In this document: positions 27,501-35,863 of the stretch, piece by piece | Layout: each line of letters begins with the position of its first letter | Position numbering within the stretch: position 1 is the stretch's first letter | From: an uncultured Clostridia bacterium | GTDB taxonomy: Bacteria > Bacillota > Clostridia > TANB77 > CAG-508 | Reading direction: 5' to 3' | Assembly (NCBI GenBank): GCA_944386655.1 | Contig: CALXBX010000058.1 | Coordinates: 1 to 35,863, forward strand | DNA: 35,863 nucleotides | Translations under genes and position numbers: made by a program | Notes under the pieces: generated by a model | What the model saw: only the letters and a program-made list of their open reading frames with translations | Databases searched by the model: none | Told to the model about the DNA's origin: nothing

Positions 27501-29600
27501 CAAAGTGTTACAAAAGAAATTTGGGCAAAAGTAGAACAAATTTCTGTATCTGACTTTTGTACAGACGAAAGTCATTATATGACAGATGCGTTAGGAAATC
27601 GATATCATTCTACAGATTACACACATACAGATAATGAGTATATAGCTAATATTTCTATGACAGCATCTATTTCAGCAGATAACCTAGCAAAACCAATTAC
27701 TTCTACAGAAGCAAAAAATACAGTAGCAAAAGCATATTTTTCTACAACAGTAACAGGAAAAACAACAGATGTTGCTTATGTAAAACCAGGTGCTCATTAT
27801 CAATATGAATTAGAAGTAAAATCTACCGATAAAGACAAGAAGAGAGAAAATGTGGTAGTAGAGCTAGTATTACCAGCAGAATTCAATTATGAAAGTTTTC
27901 AAGTAGAAGAATACAACAGAGAAGAAAGAACCTATGTGGATAAAACAAGTGAATGTCAAGCAGAATTTGATACAAATACCAGAATACTAACCATTCATAT
28001 GGGCAGTGTAGATGGCTATTATGGAAGAAGATTAAGAGTAAATGCAACTGTAAATCCTTTAGCAGAAGGAACTTATGAGCAAGAAGTACAAATAAAAGGA
28101 AACATTGTAGCAGATAATACCAATAAAGAAAGTTTAGAAACTTTAACAGAAACCATTAGTCAAATAGGAATGAAAGTAACTCAAAGTTCTAATATTCCAG
28201 AAAACACTAAAATAGCTACAAATGAAGATTTTAAATATATCTTTACAGTGGAAAATTTATCTAGCTTACCAATATCCGGAATTACGCTAACAGATAAATT
28301 GCCTGAAGCAGTACAATATGTAAATGGAACGATTAGCTATTCCGATGGAACTAGCAAAAAGTTCAGCACTAAAAATGAAGAAGGAAATCCAGAAATAAAC
28401 TTTAGCTTAGAAGCAAAGAAAGCAGCAACCATAGAAATTAATGTACTTGCCAATATTGTAGAGGCGGATACAACTGTACAAAATAAAGCAAGCCTAACAC
28501 AAGAAGAATTAGGAACGATAGAAACCAATACGCTAACCCATATCATTGCCCAATATACAGGACAAACAGATGAAGAAATTCAAAACGAGCCAAAAAGAAT
28601 TTCTGGACTAGTATGGATAGATGCTAACAAAAACGGTATGAAAGAAGAAGACGAAACTTTAGTTTCTAATGTACAAGTTATGCTACTTAATAACGCTACA
28701 GGAAGTTTAGTAACAGATAACAATGGCTCAGCAATTATTAAGACAACAGATGAAAAAGGAACTTATACCTTTGACAATATTGCAAAAGGAACTTATACCG
28801 TAATCTTCTTATATGATTCTGCAAATTATAGTGCTACTTCTTACCGAGTAGAAGATGCAACAGAAGAAACAAACTCAGATGCAGTAGATAGTAAAATTAC
28901 TTTAGATGGCGTAACAAGAGTAGCAGCTATTACAGAAGCTGTAAATGTAAGTAATCAGAATATCTATAACATAGATTTGGGATTAGTAGAAAGTCCAAAA
29001 TTTGATTTAAAACTAGACAAGGTAATTTCTAAAGTAACGGTACAAGATACTACCGGTACACAAGAATATAACTACAACAATAGTAAATTAGCTAAAAGAG
29101 ATTTAGTAGGAAAAAGAATAGAAAATACCACTTTACTAATTGAATATAAAATAACAGTAACAAATGAAGGAGCCGTAGAAGGCTATGTAAAGAAAATAGC
29201 AGATTATCTACCAGAAGGTTTAAGCTTTAATGCAGAATTAAATAGAGACTGGTATCAAGCAGAAAGTGGAACTATTTTAAATTCTAGTTTAGCCAATACT
29301 AAAATAGCACCAGGAGAAAGCAAAGAAGTAACACTTCTACTAACTATGAAAACAAGTGAAAATAACTTAGGATTAATTAGTAACCAAGCAGAAATTTACG
29401 AGGCATATAACGATTTAGGACTAGCAGATATAGACTCTACAACAGGAAACAAGGCATCAAATGAAGATGATATGTCTAATGCAGATTTAGTAGTAACCGT
29501 AAAAACAGGAGAATATATCCTATTTGGAGGATTAACTATATTAGTAGTAGCTCTAATAGGAGTAGGAGCTTATTTTATCAAAAAGAAAGTATTAAGATAA
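24519..29600 (+). CDS. Giant secreted protein with repeated beta domains and an SdrD B-like domain, 1693 aa
   Basis: Extracellular membrane-anchored protein, probably a wall or surface fibre. The start at 24519 gives a normal signal peptide (MYKMREK, hydrophobic core, cleavage near VYATG, residue about 34). An earlier in-frame ATG at 24453 lies within the promoter. Most of the protein is Thr/Asn-rich beta repeats; from about 900 onwards they are DUF11/CARDB-like, with repeated NIPENxTxxxxGxxxxYxxTVxN segments. An SdrD B-like (Cna-B-type) domain starts near 1360 with SGLVWIDANKNG. A last DUF11-like domain follows, then VKTGE (about 1660), one membrane helix and KKKVLR. No LPXTG and no sortase gene nearby. 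It uses no in-frame CGG. The next gene follows after 22 bases. Confidence 0.9.
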   Translation: MYKMREKIIAAMLASIMLLANVTTIGIYGSVYATGENLENQSTQTNHANVEFDTYFLNGEQQTHELVANVAQSNSIYAKVTVKEAGYLKDAKITFQSANEGDANLSIGEPIEENSSVQTVGDNEVTLNQIAKGNEVIIALPISFIQEENISLEKWNMQNKAMLTGTYVDGDGNEKKVEKEILFNLGWTADKEATITQNVTKYVPYHINEESGVILQTTIQTNIKDNVLPVQETKIEINVPKLAGTNPTQVIVAANSTSATNGEETAESFSQENYTYDDENQLLTIHVKNEATEEGTVSWKKNAADEYLVSYIYPEEVLNAVAETGTTVDLSAKADITVYAQTNETVTAQTQTQVELKDQIGEVVSFEIKTDMDTMSKAYLYANTEIPYTETIEANIGLASLTDKIVITQNPDAFLLEGNSYSTTVEGVGYVYNKAVKVSQSQFEKILGQEGKIEIYAGQTLLASIDKQMQTDEQGNYVVDLSQYNLATITLQISKPIIEGKLEITLDKAIKAEIPYSDAQINSFAQYQISNTVQSYSGDTKFMEQTISKTMNLTEPQTTAELVLSNTNLSTVVTNQNVELKAILKTDSTDTKLFKNPSFTIKLPSYIEKIEVKDVKLLFNDELQITGANLVNNSDGTKSIVITTQGTQTKYSIGAVSGGANIIVTADITVNKLTPNTQSSIVMEYTNENVITKARSNAIAETKQTETPVTFVAPTGVVTTNSISNYAEGKEELTAISGDEQTGVIETVAPARNVNYQMSVINNYSNEIDNVVVLGRLPFKGNINAGGATNYGSTFDMSLQGAIEVKGLDSSNFTIYYSENGNASKDMNLASNGWTTSPSNYASIKSYLIVLNNYSMQTGESFEISYTAQIPANLNHNESAYSNYIVYFNNHLEAGTVEDKQEATKIGVTTGVGAVLESQMTSNIPENETVLEGNIIKYSLTVKNTGSHTAQNVVATVNFPNVLSYVIQDENSSLGYQYAGKNTETLNLGNIAGGQSVTKEIWAKVEQISVSDFCTDESHYMTDALGNRYHSTDYTHTDNEYIANISMTASISADNLAKPITSTEAKNTVAKAYFSTTVTGKTTDVAYVKPGAHYQYELEVKSTDKDKKRENVVVELVLPAEFNYESFQVEEYNREERTYVDKTSECQAEFDTNTRILTIHMGSVDGYYGRRLRVNATVNPLAEGTYEQEVQIKGNIVADNTNKESLETLTETISQIGMKVTQSSNIPENTKIATNEDFKYIFTVENLSSLPISGITLTDKLPEAVQYVNGTISYSDGTSKKFSTKNEEGNPEINFSLEAKKAATIEINVLANIVEADTTVQNKASLTQEELGTIETNTLTHIIAQYTGQTDEEIQNEPKRISGLVWIDANKNGMKEEDETLVSNVQVMLLNNATGSLVTDNNGSAIIKTTDEKGTYTFDNIAKGTYTVIFLYDSANYSATSYRVEDATEETNSDAVDSKITLDGVTRVAAITEAVNVSNQNIYNIDLGLVESPKFDLKLDKVISKVTVQDTTGTQEYNYNNSKLAKRDLVGKRIENTTLLIEYKITVTNEGAVEGYVKKIADYLPEGLSFNAELNRDWYQAESGTILNSSLANTKIAPGESKEVTLLLTMKTSENNLGLISNQAEIYEAYNDLGLADIDSTTGNKASNEDDMSNADLVVTVKTGEYILFGGLTILVVALIGVGAYFIKKKVLR

Positions 29601-29622
29601 AGGGAGAAGGTGAAGAAGAAAA

Positions 29623-32600
29623 ATGAAGAAAAGTATCAAGTGGATAGCAAGTATAGGGATAGCAATGCTTATGACCATGGTGTTTAGTATACTATTTAGT
29701 AGTAAAGTATTTGCATGGATGCCATCACTAGCAGTTACTAATCCAACAACGGGTGTATTCCCAAAAGTATATTTACAAAATAGAACGATAACACTTGCTG
29801 AAGAAAGATGGAATTATTTAACACAGTCATGGACAGCGAATATTACAGGAGGAAATACTTTATGTGGAGACCAAGGAAAAGCGATTCGTTCAGGACATTT
29901 CGATCCTACAAGATATTATGCTGAAGTTAGTGATTTAGCATTTTATCCTCCTTATAACGAAATTATTGAGGGTAATAAAACTAGATTAGAAAATCAAGCA
30001 AAAGACCAATATGGTTCACAACATAATTTTTCTATGTCCACATCTGTTAGTGAAAATTTAGGAGAGATTCAAACAAACCATTTAGTATTTGTATTATTCC
30101 TTACGGATGATGATTATAAAGATGCCGCTAGTTCTGCTGCTAGAACTTTAATGGGTAGAATACATTCACAACTAGCAGGAGAAGAAAAAGCAACAGATTA
30201 TGAAAGCACCATTGACCCAGTTAATACTTATCATGAATGGAGTGGAGATCCTAATTTAGGACCACAAGTAGGAGTTATGGAGACATCTACAAGAGCTGGA
30301 AATGGTTACGAAATCGTAGAAAGTGGAGAATATTCTTCAGATGCAGGTGGAAAAGAAGCACAAGTAGCTTATGTATTATCTGTAATGGAAGATGTTTATG
30401 GAACAGGAGAATATACAAAAGAATATAGTGAAGAAGATATTCAAACAGCATTTTGGATGCTAGTGGATCCAGATGGAATAGGAAGTCTTCATAAATTGAC
30501 AGCAAAAGGTCAGGAGTTATATAAAAAATCTGAAGAATATGCACAATTTATACAAGAAACAAGTGGTGGATATAAAACAGAAGTAGATACTTCTAATGCA
30601 CAAATTATTGTAAATCAATCTACGGAAGAATATATTGTAGGACCATTTGTTGCAAATTATCCAGATTATGAAGATATTTCCTATATAAAATCCATATATC
30701 TTACTAGTGATAGTGGAATGTTATTAGTAGATGAACAACATCAAGAGTTTGAAGTTATTTGTAAGGGAACAGAGACAGAAGTGCCAGGATCTAATGGAAT
30801 TACAAAAGTATATCCAAAAAGTGGAGAACCTTTCTTTATTAAGTTCTCTGCAGCAAAGTTAAATTATCCAAATGCAGTACAATTACATGTGCAAACAGAG
30901 TATTTGGGAAAATGTAATGTAAGTTATGAAACATATGATTCCAAAATGAATGTATACAGATATATTGGATATACAGAAACTAGTGGAGAATATGCTATGT
31001 TATCTGGTTCTGTAACAATAACAGTAAATGTAACTTATGAAGTACAAGTACAAACAGGAACTCAACATCATCATGTTACACATACAGAAACTGGTGATAA
31101 CTGTACAGATGACTGTTGGGATGAACCTATCTATGCTTGGCAAGCTCATTCAGCAACAATAAGTGATACTGGTTTAGTATATCAGCCATATGTACAAATG
31201 GATGAAGATCCAGAAACAACAGAAACAGCACAGCCATTGCCATGTACTACAGGAGGATATAGACAATATGAAGTGGTAGAAGCAACAGGAGGAGTAGTAG
31301 GAGGAGAAAATCCAGTACCACCTACTACCATAGTACCACCACCTCCAGAAGAAAATCCACCAGATGAACCACCAACAATTTATTTAACTTTTGAATTAGG
31401 TGGCCGTGTTTGGGTAGATAAAGATGGAGGAAAAGAAAGTATAGGAGATTCTCAATATGGTTCAGGAGATACTCCAATGAGTGGTGTACCTGTATATTTA
31501 TACAGAGAAGATGGAACACTTATTGCAACAAGTACAACAGATGCAAGTGGAAACTATGCATTTGCAAACTTAAATGCCATGTATAAATACTATGTGAAAT
31601 TCAGATATAATGCACAATATTATGAACCAGTAGAATATGTAAGCCCATACAATGGAAATTGGAATAACAACTCTAATGGTACAGATGTTAGAAGTGAGAG
31701 ATTAGAAATCAATGCGAGATTTCAAACTATTTCAGCATCCCCAGATAACTATACAAGACCAGGAGGAGGCACTAATAGTACCTATACAAGAGAGCAACTA
31801 GAATCAGCAGGAGCTATTGATCAGTTTGGTAACCTAACAGGAGGAAGTGGCTCACAGGCAAATTATGTAGTAGACTGTCAATTAGAATCTTTCACAGGAA
31901 ATGGAAGTATAGACCTATATCCAGTAGAAGATGTGTTTGTTATTGATTATGCACAAAACCAATTAAGTAGAACCATTATCAATGCAACACCAATTTACGA
32001 AAAATTATTACACATTAATCAAGGATATAAAGAAAGACAAGAGGTAGATTTAGCATTAAAGAAAGACGTAGAGAAAGCAACCTTAGAGATTAATGGAAAA
32101 ACACATGTATATGAATACAATAAAAGAAGTGAAGCAAATGATCCAAACTATGATGGAACCTTTGATATAGATGTGAGAATATCAGATGGCTACTATAGTA
32201 CAGAATATTCAAGAGAGCTATATAAATCAGATTATGCATACAAGGTAAGTCAATATGGAGAGAACTATGCAGAATATGGAAAAGACAAAGATGACGAGCT
32301 AAGAATCTTTGTAACTTACAAATTAACGGTACGAAATCAATCGATGAGCATACGAGGAAGAATTGATGAAATAGTAGACTTCTTTGATGAAGATTATACC
32401 TTTGTGCCAGAACGTTCTTATATTCAATGGAGCGATGGAAGTACAAACAATAATCCAGACATATTCTCAGTAGGAAGTAGTAAATTAGGAAGTACACCAG
32501 GAAATATTAGTGGATACAACAAAGTATATGTAACAGGAGGAGATAGATACTTAAATTCTGGAGAGAAAGTAACCTACTACCTAACCTATGAGGTAAATAA

Positions 32601-34797
32601 AACAACAGATAGTAATGGAGAAAATTGGATTATCCTAGATGAAGAGCTAGAAAGCGGAGTAGCAATAGGCGTAGGAAAAGAAAATATAGCAGAAATTAAC
32701 AGATACTCAACTATCTATGCAGATGGAACACAAGTACCAAATGTAGGAGATGTAGGAGGCTTACCAGCAGGATTAATCGACGTAGATTCTAATCCAGGAA
32801 ACGTAGAAGATACCGGAATTGGAAAAGATACAGGAATTAATGATTCTGTATACGAAAGATTTGAAGATGATAGTGATAAAGCACCAAACATTAGAATCAT
32901 CCTATATAGAGATGACGAAGAAAACAGAGTAATACAAGGAACTATATGGGAAGACGATAGAAATGTAAATGACAATAGCATCAATAGAGGAACCACAGCA
33001 ACAGGTGACGGTATTAGAGACGAAGATGAGACAAAGATAAATGGTGTAACCGTACAATTAGTTGAAATTATGGATAACGGAACAGAGTTTGTATGGAGAG
33101 AATTTGGAGACCATAGCCAAAATTATACACAGCCAATCGAAACCATAGGAAAAGGAACTGGTAGTGGAACCCAGGCAGAAGAAACACCAATTATCAATGT
33201 GGCAAACCTAGTAGAGAACTATAGATTTACAGGAGATTATACAGGACAATATGTATTCAAATCCTTTATGCCAGGTAATTACGTAGTAAGATACATTTAT
33301 GGAGATACTGTAAGAACCGTACTTGTAAATGATACATCAGAGAGTGAAGAAGCAAAGAATGTAAGTAGTGTCTATGGAGAGCAAGGTTTAAATGCAAAAT
33401 CTTACAACGGACATGATTATAAATCTACAACGTATCAAGCAGGATTAGGAACTTACGATGGAAATAACACTCATGCAAGTTATGTATATGATATTGCAAA
33501 ATCTGATGCAACCTCTGTAGTATCTGATGCAAAAGATTTAAAAACATTAGATAATATAAACACAACCATGTCAGACCTAAATAGTAGAGCAGAAGTAATT
33601 GATTACTCCGATAATGATTTAACAAACCATATAGCAGAAGTATTAGCATCTTATAGAGAACAACCAAGCTATAATGGAACAGCATATAATCAAACGCAAG
33701 TACAATCCCTAGTACAAGAGTTAATGGACAGAACAAAAATGACAGCAGAAACAGGAACTATGAACATTGAGTTTGAATATAACACAGCAACAACAGGAAA
33801 TAACGGAAATAATAATCAAACAAGATATGTAGTAGCAAATGTAGACTTAGGACTAGAGGAAAGACCAAAAGCACAACTTGCAGTAGAGAAAGAAGTAACT
33901 AATGTAAGATTAACACTTGCAAATGGAACCGTACTATTTGATGCAGAAACAACAGCATCTAACGTATTATGGCAAGACCATAAATATTATCAAGCAGGCT
34001 ACAATAACGGATTGTTAGATGGAAGCAAATTTAGTACTATTACAGCAATTAGAAACCTAAATTCAACTAAATTTGGATTAATCCAATTAACAATGGACGA
34101 AGAATTAATGCATGGAGCAACCATAAGAATCACATACAACATAACAGTAAGAAATGTAGGAGAGGCTGATTACAACGATGATAACTTCTATTATACAGGA
34201 GTAGCATCAGATACAGGTACTATTGTAAGAACGACAGCAAATCAAGTAATCGACTACATAGCAAATAACTTACAATTCTATGCAGCAGATAATAGTAGCT
34301 GGCAAGTAATTTCACAAGATGACTTATTAAATAATGGATTAGTCAATACTGCTTTAACAGATAATATTGCACAATATAATACTATTATTAGTACCTCAGA
34401 TAGTGCAGCAATTGTTAATACACCATTAGTACCAAATATCTATAAAGAAAGAATAGATAATAATGCACAAGATAGTGTATCAGACCCATTAGTATTAACA
34501 CAATTAATTACAGCAGAAAATGATACAGACGATTTAACCTATAGAAATATAGTAGAGATAGTAAGAACAAGCAATACCGTAGGAAGAAAGAATGAATATT
34601 CTGTAGGAGGAAACCAAGACCCAAGTAAAGATCCACAAGAAATGGATAGCGATAGATCAGAAACAGTAAGAATATTACCACCATTTGGTGAGACAGGCAT
34701 CTACTACATTATAGCAATTACTATCATAGCAGCAGTGGGAATTATTATCGTAGGAGTTATCTTTATTAAGAAAAAGGTACTTAAGAGAAAAGAATAA
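29623..34797 (+). CDS. Giant secreted protein with possible thioester domain and SdrD B-like domains, 1724 aa
   Basis: Extracellular and membrane-anchored, second gene of the operon. Signal peptide at residues 1-31 (cleavage near VFA). The N-terminal domain has LCGDQGKAI with Cys81 and IQTAFW with Gln274, matching the two motifs of thioester domains (TQXA/TED) that bind host or surface amines covalently; this is a motif-level call. A His- and Cys-rich patch lies at about 480-500 (HHHVTH, NCTDDCW). A proline-rich hinge (about 565-588) leads to SdrD B-like domains starting near 590 (GGRVWVDKDGG) and 1102 (IQGTIWEDDRN), with DUF11-like domains between and after. The end has LPPFGETG (about 1685-1692), a membrane helix and KKKVLKRKE. 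It is terminated by the hairpin at 34815. Confidence 0.88.
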   Translation: MKKSIKWIASIGIAMLMTMVFSILFSSKVFAWMPSLAVTNPTTGVFPKVYLQNRTITLAEERWNYLTQSWTANITGGNTLCGDQGKAIRSGHFDPTRYYAEVSDLAFYPPYNEIIEGNKTRLENQAKDQYGSQHNFSMSTSVSENLGEIQTNHLVFVLFLTDDDYKDAASSAARTLMGRIHSQLAGEEKATDYESTIDPVNTYHEWSGDPNLGPQVGVMETSTRAGNGYEIVESGEYSSDAGGKEAQVAYVLSVMEDVYGTGEYTKEYSEEDIQTAFWMLVDPDGIGSLHKLTAKGQELYKKSEEYAQFIQETSGGYKTEVDTSNAQIIVNQSTEEYIVGPFVANYPDYEDISYIKSIYLTSDSGMLLVDEQHQEFEVICKGTETEVPGSNGITKVYPKSGEPFFIKFSAAKLNYPNAVQLHVQTEYLGKCNVSYETYDSKMNVYRYIGYTETSGEYAMLSGSVTITVNVTYEVQVQTGTQHHHVTHTETGDNCTDDCWDEPIYAWQAHSATISDTGLVYQPYVQMDEDPETTETAQPLPCTTGGYRQYEVVEATGGVVGGENPVPPTTIVPPPPEENPPDEPPTIYLTFELGGRVWVDKDGGKESIGDSQYGSGDTPMSGVPVYLYREDGTLIATSTTDASGNYAFANLNAMYKYYVKFRYNAQYYEPVEYVSPYNGNWNNNSNGTDVRSERLEINARFQTISASPDNYTRPGGGTNSTYTREQLESAGAIDQFGNLTGGSGSQANYVVDCQLESFTGNGSIDLYPVEDVFVIDYAQNQLSRTIINATPIYEKLLHINQGYKERQEVDLALKKDVEKATLEINGKTHVYEYNKRSEANDPNYDGTFDIDVRISDGYYSTEYSRELYKSDYAYKVSQYGENYAEYGKDKDDELRIFVTYKLTVRNQSMSIRGRIDEIVDFFDEDYTFVPERSYIQWSDGSTNNNPDIFSVGSSKLGSTPGNISGYNKVYVTGGDRYLNSGEKVTYYLTYEVNKTTDSNGENWIILDEELESGVAIGVGKENIAEINRYSTIYADGTQVPNVGDVGGLPAGLIDVDSNPGNVEDTGIGKDTGINDSVYERFEDDSDKAPNIRIILYRDDEENRVIQGTIWEDDRNVNDNSINRGTTATGDGIRDEDETKINGVTVQLVEIMDNGTEFVWREFGDHSQNYTQPIETIGKGTGSGTQAEETPIINVANLVENYRFTGDYTGQYVFKSFMPGNYVVRYIYGDTVRTVLVNDTSESEEAKNVSSVYGEQGLNAKSYNGHDYKSTTYQAGLGTYDGNNTHASYVYDIAKSDATSVVSDAKDLKTLDNINTTMSDLNSRAEVIDYSDNDLTNHIAEVLASYREQPSYNGTAYNQTQVQSLVQELMDRTKMTAETGTMNIEFEYNTATTGNNGNNNQTRYVVANVDLGLEERPKAQLAVEKEVTNVRLTLANGTVLFDAETTASNVLWQDHKYYQAGYNNGLLDGSKFSTITAIRNLNSTKFGLIQLTMDEELMHGATIRITYNITVRNVGEADYNDDNFYYTGVASDTGTIVRTTANQVIDYIANNLQFYAADNSSWQVISQDDLLNNGLVNTALTDNIAQYNTIISTSDSAAIVNTPLVPNIYKERIDNNAQDSVSDPLVLTQLITAENDTDDLTYRNIVEIVRTSNTVGRKNEYSVGGNQDPSKDPQEMDSDRSETVRILPPFGETGIYYIIAITIIAAVGIIIVGVIFIKKKVLKRKE

Positions 34798-34814
34798 TCG
34801 GTTAAAGAAAACCA

Positions 34815-34853
34815 AAAAAGCGTATTGTCCGCTAGACGGATAATACGCTTTTT
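34815..34853 (+). terminator. Terminator of the giant-protein operon
   Basis: A 17-bp stem (34815-34831 with 34837-34853, one G-U pair), loop CTAGA, with the 3' arm ending in TTTTT. It lies 17 bases after the stop codon. Confidence 0.85.
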
Positions 34854-34872
34854 AAAATAAAAAATAACAACT

Positions 34873-34941
34873 TCTATATCTGTTTTAACAGACAAAATAG
34901 TTAAGAGTATACGTGTTACTCTTACATCCGCTAAAACGGAG
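34873..34941. repeat. Cluster of short palindromes between convergent genes
   Basis: TCTGTTTTAACAGA (near 34878), AAGAGTATACGTGTTACTCTT (near 34912 to 34922) and TCCGCTAAAACGGA (34927-34940) are all short inverted repeats. Their cores resemble those of the terminators on both sides (TCCG...CGGA). Function unknown. Confidence 0.5.
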
Positions 34942-34984
34942 AAAAATAAAAATCTCTCATGTCCGTTAAAGCGGATACGAGAGA
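34942..34984 (-). terminator. Terminator of the partial minus-strand gene
   Basis: A 13-bp stem with one mismatch and one G-U pair (34953-34965 with 34972-34984), loop TTAAAG. On the minus strand it is followed by the U-rich run read from 34952 to 34942. Confidence 0.7.
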
Positions 34985-35039
34985 AATAAATATAATACTT
35001 GACAAAGTCTATAATATTATTTCTATTATCATAAAAAAT

Positions 35040-35863
35040 CTAAAGTTTATCTATAGTTTCTTTACTTAAACCAGTTATTTTTATAATGAGAGAAATATCC
35101 ATGTTTTCTTCTTTCATTTTCTTGGCTATGGTAAGTTTTTCCTCTTCTTTGCCTTCCGCTTTACCTTCCACTTTGCCTTCTTTTCTGCCTTCTTTTCTGC
35201 CTTCCTTTCTGCCTTCTTCTCTACCTTCTTTCAAGCCTAATTCTTTTCCATCTTTTCTACCTTCTTCTAGTCCATTCATATACCCTGTATATTTTGCCTC
35301 TTTTTCATCTAATATCGCTTTTTCTCTTAATTCTGCTATTCTCTGCATTCTCGCATCTTCACTAATTCCTTCTAATTTTGTCCTTGCTTCTTTTATATTT
35401 ACATTTTCCTTCATATATATTTCCACCTCTTCACTTTCAGGATTTTCCAAGAATTTTAGCCATTTTAGTAGTTTTCTATTTTCTTTTGTTTCCTGCATTT
35501 TCTTTATTTTAGGTAATTCTATTATATGTAACTCTAAATCATCTGTCAACACGTGTTTTTTGCCATTTTCCTCGATTATCTTCCATTTGCTATGCATTTC
35601 TAACTCTTCTAAGCCTTTTACTTCAAAATCCGTAATTAATATAGATATGGTTCTTTTTAAAGCTTGATATTCTTCACTCTCTTTTATCGTTTTTGCATAT
35701 CTCCTAGACCAATAATACAATAGTCTTTCTTTTATATGGTTTGCTTCTCCTACTTGCATTTCTATATGGCAATATTCTTTTTCATTTATTTTTGCTAGTA
35801 CATCTACTACTCCCATTTTTCCTTTTAAATATTCTCTTCTTAGTACTATATTTTCATCTAAAT
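35040..35863 (-). CDS. Rpn-type (PDDEXK family transposase-like) nuclease, partial
   Basis: C-terminal 273 or so residues of a recombination-promoting nuclease/putative transposase of the PD-(D/E)XK family. The frame is open to the end of the window, so the true start lies outside. Seen: VVDVLAKINEKEYCHIEMQ, containing the D...E-x-Q part of the nuclease core, then LYYWSRRYAKTIKESEEY, typical of the family. The C-terminal third is a charged repeat built of (K/R)EGR(K/E) units (about 190-235 of the visible part), as is common in these proteins, and a last helix-turn-helix-like ISLIIKITGLSKETIDKL. The gene family is mobile or multi-copy in Clostridia; whether this copy is active cannot be told. 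Confidence 0.85.
   Translation of the reverse strand, partial: LDENIVLRREYLKGKMGVVDVLAKINEKEYCHIEMQVGEANHIKERLLYYWSRRYAKTIKESEEYQALKRTISILITDFEVKGLEELEMHSKWKIIEENGKKHVLTDDLELHIIELPKIKKMQETKENRKLLKWLKFLENPESEEVEIYMKENVNIKEARTKLEGISEDARMQRIAELREKAILDEKEAKYTGYMNGLEEGRKDGKELGLKEGREEGRKEGRKEGRKEGKVEGKAEGKEEEKLTIAKKMKEENMDISLIIKITGLSKETIDKL

Noticed and set aside
34998..35016. TTGACA near 35000 as a promoter
   Set aside because: TATAAT follows after only five bases and no suitable -10 lies at 16-18 bases; no gene starts downstream on that strand.
35086..35667. Plus-strand Ser/Pro/Leu/Phe repeat frame opposite the Rpn gene
   Set aside because: The repeat is the antisense reading of the KEGRKEG repeat; the minus-strand frame has the family motifs.

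Overview
The window is AT-rich DNA from a Gram-positive, probably spore-forming member of the Clostridia (Bacillota). This rests on gene content: a CotF-like spore coat pair, MecA, a DUF4321 protein leading into radC-mreB-mreC-mreD-mrdA-minC, and very large secreted proteins with CnaB/SpaA, InlB-type and SdrD-type repeats. Promoters are sigma-A-like, mostly with exactly 17 bases between the two boxes. No rRNA, tRNA, CRISPR array or insertion sequence was seen.

Layout. 1-2100: a minus-strand gene of unknown function with a strong promoter and terminator, then a ZIP-family metal transporter. 2179-6424: an AAA/DUF4143 ATPase behind a consensus promoter overlapped by a perfect palindrome, a low-molecular-weight protein tyrosine phosphatase and the UvrD/PcrA helicase. 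6574-13032: a 2122-residue surface protein. 13113-14872: two small spore-coat-like proteins and an M23 peptidase. 15081-15701 (minus): MecA. 15901-22338: a cell-shape and division cluster (DUF4321, RadC, MreB, MreC, MreD, PBP2, MinC). 22475-23123: a MntA/HepT toxin-antitoxin pair. 23222-24111 (minus): two coupled genes of unknown function. 24436-34853: two giant secreted proteins in an operon. 35040-35863 (minus): a partial Rpn/PDDEXK-type gene.

Main discovery candidate. Three unrelated genes, mreB, the tyrosine phosphatase and the ZIP transporter, are each split by one extra C, always in the form NNT-CGG-ARR. Skipping that C (or reading CGGA as a four-base codon) gives a full-length protein with the conserved residues of its family on both sides. 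Reading CGG as any amino acid gives an early stop. In my reading of about 10,900 codons in this window, CGG occurs in frame only at these three places, while CGT, CGC, CGA, AGA and AGG are all used for arginine. The simplest explanation is that CGG is unassigned or starved in this organism and drives +1 frameshifting onto the overlapping glycine codon GGA. I could not examine reads, the tRNA set or the rest of the genome, so assembly error remains to be excluded.

How the genes work together. The mre/mrd/min cluster builds and positions the lateral wall and the septum. MreB, its cytoskeletal core, would depend on the +1 shift while mreC, mreD and mrdA around it are intact. The three giant proteins look like membrane- or wall-anchored fibres with isopeptide-type and possibly thioester adhesive domains.
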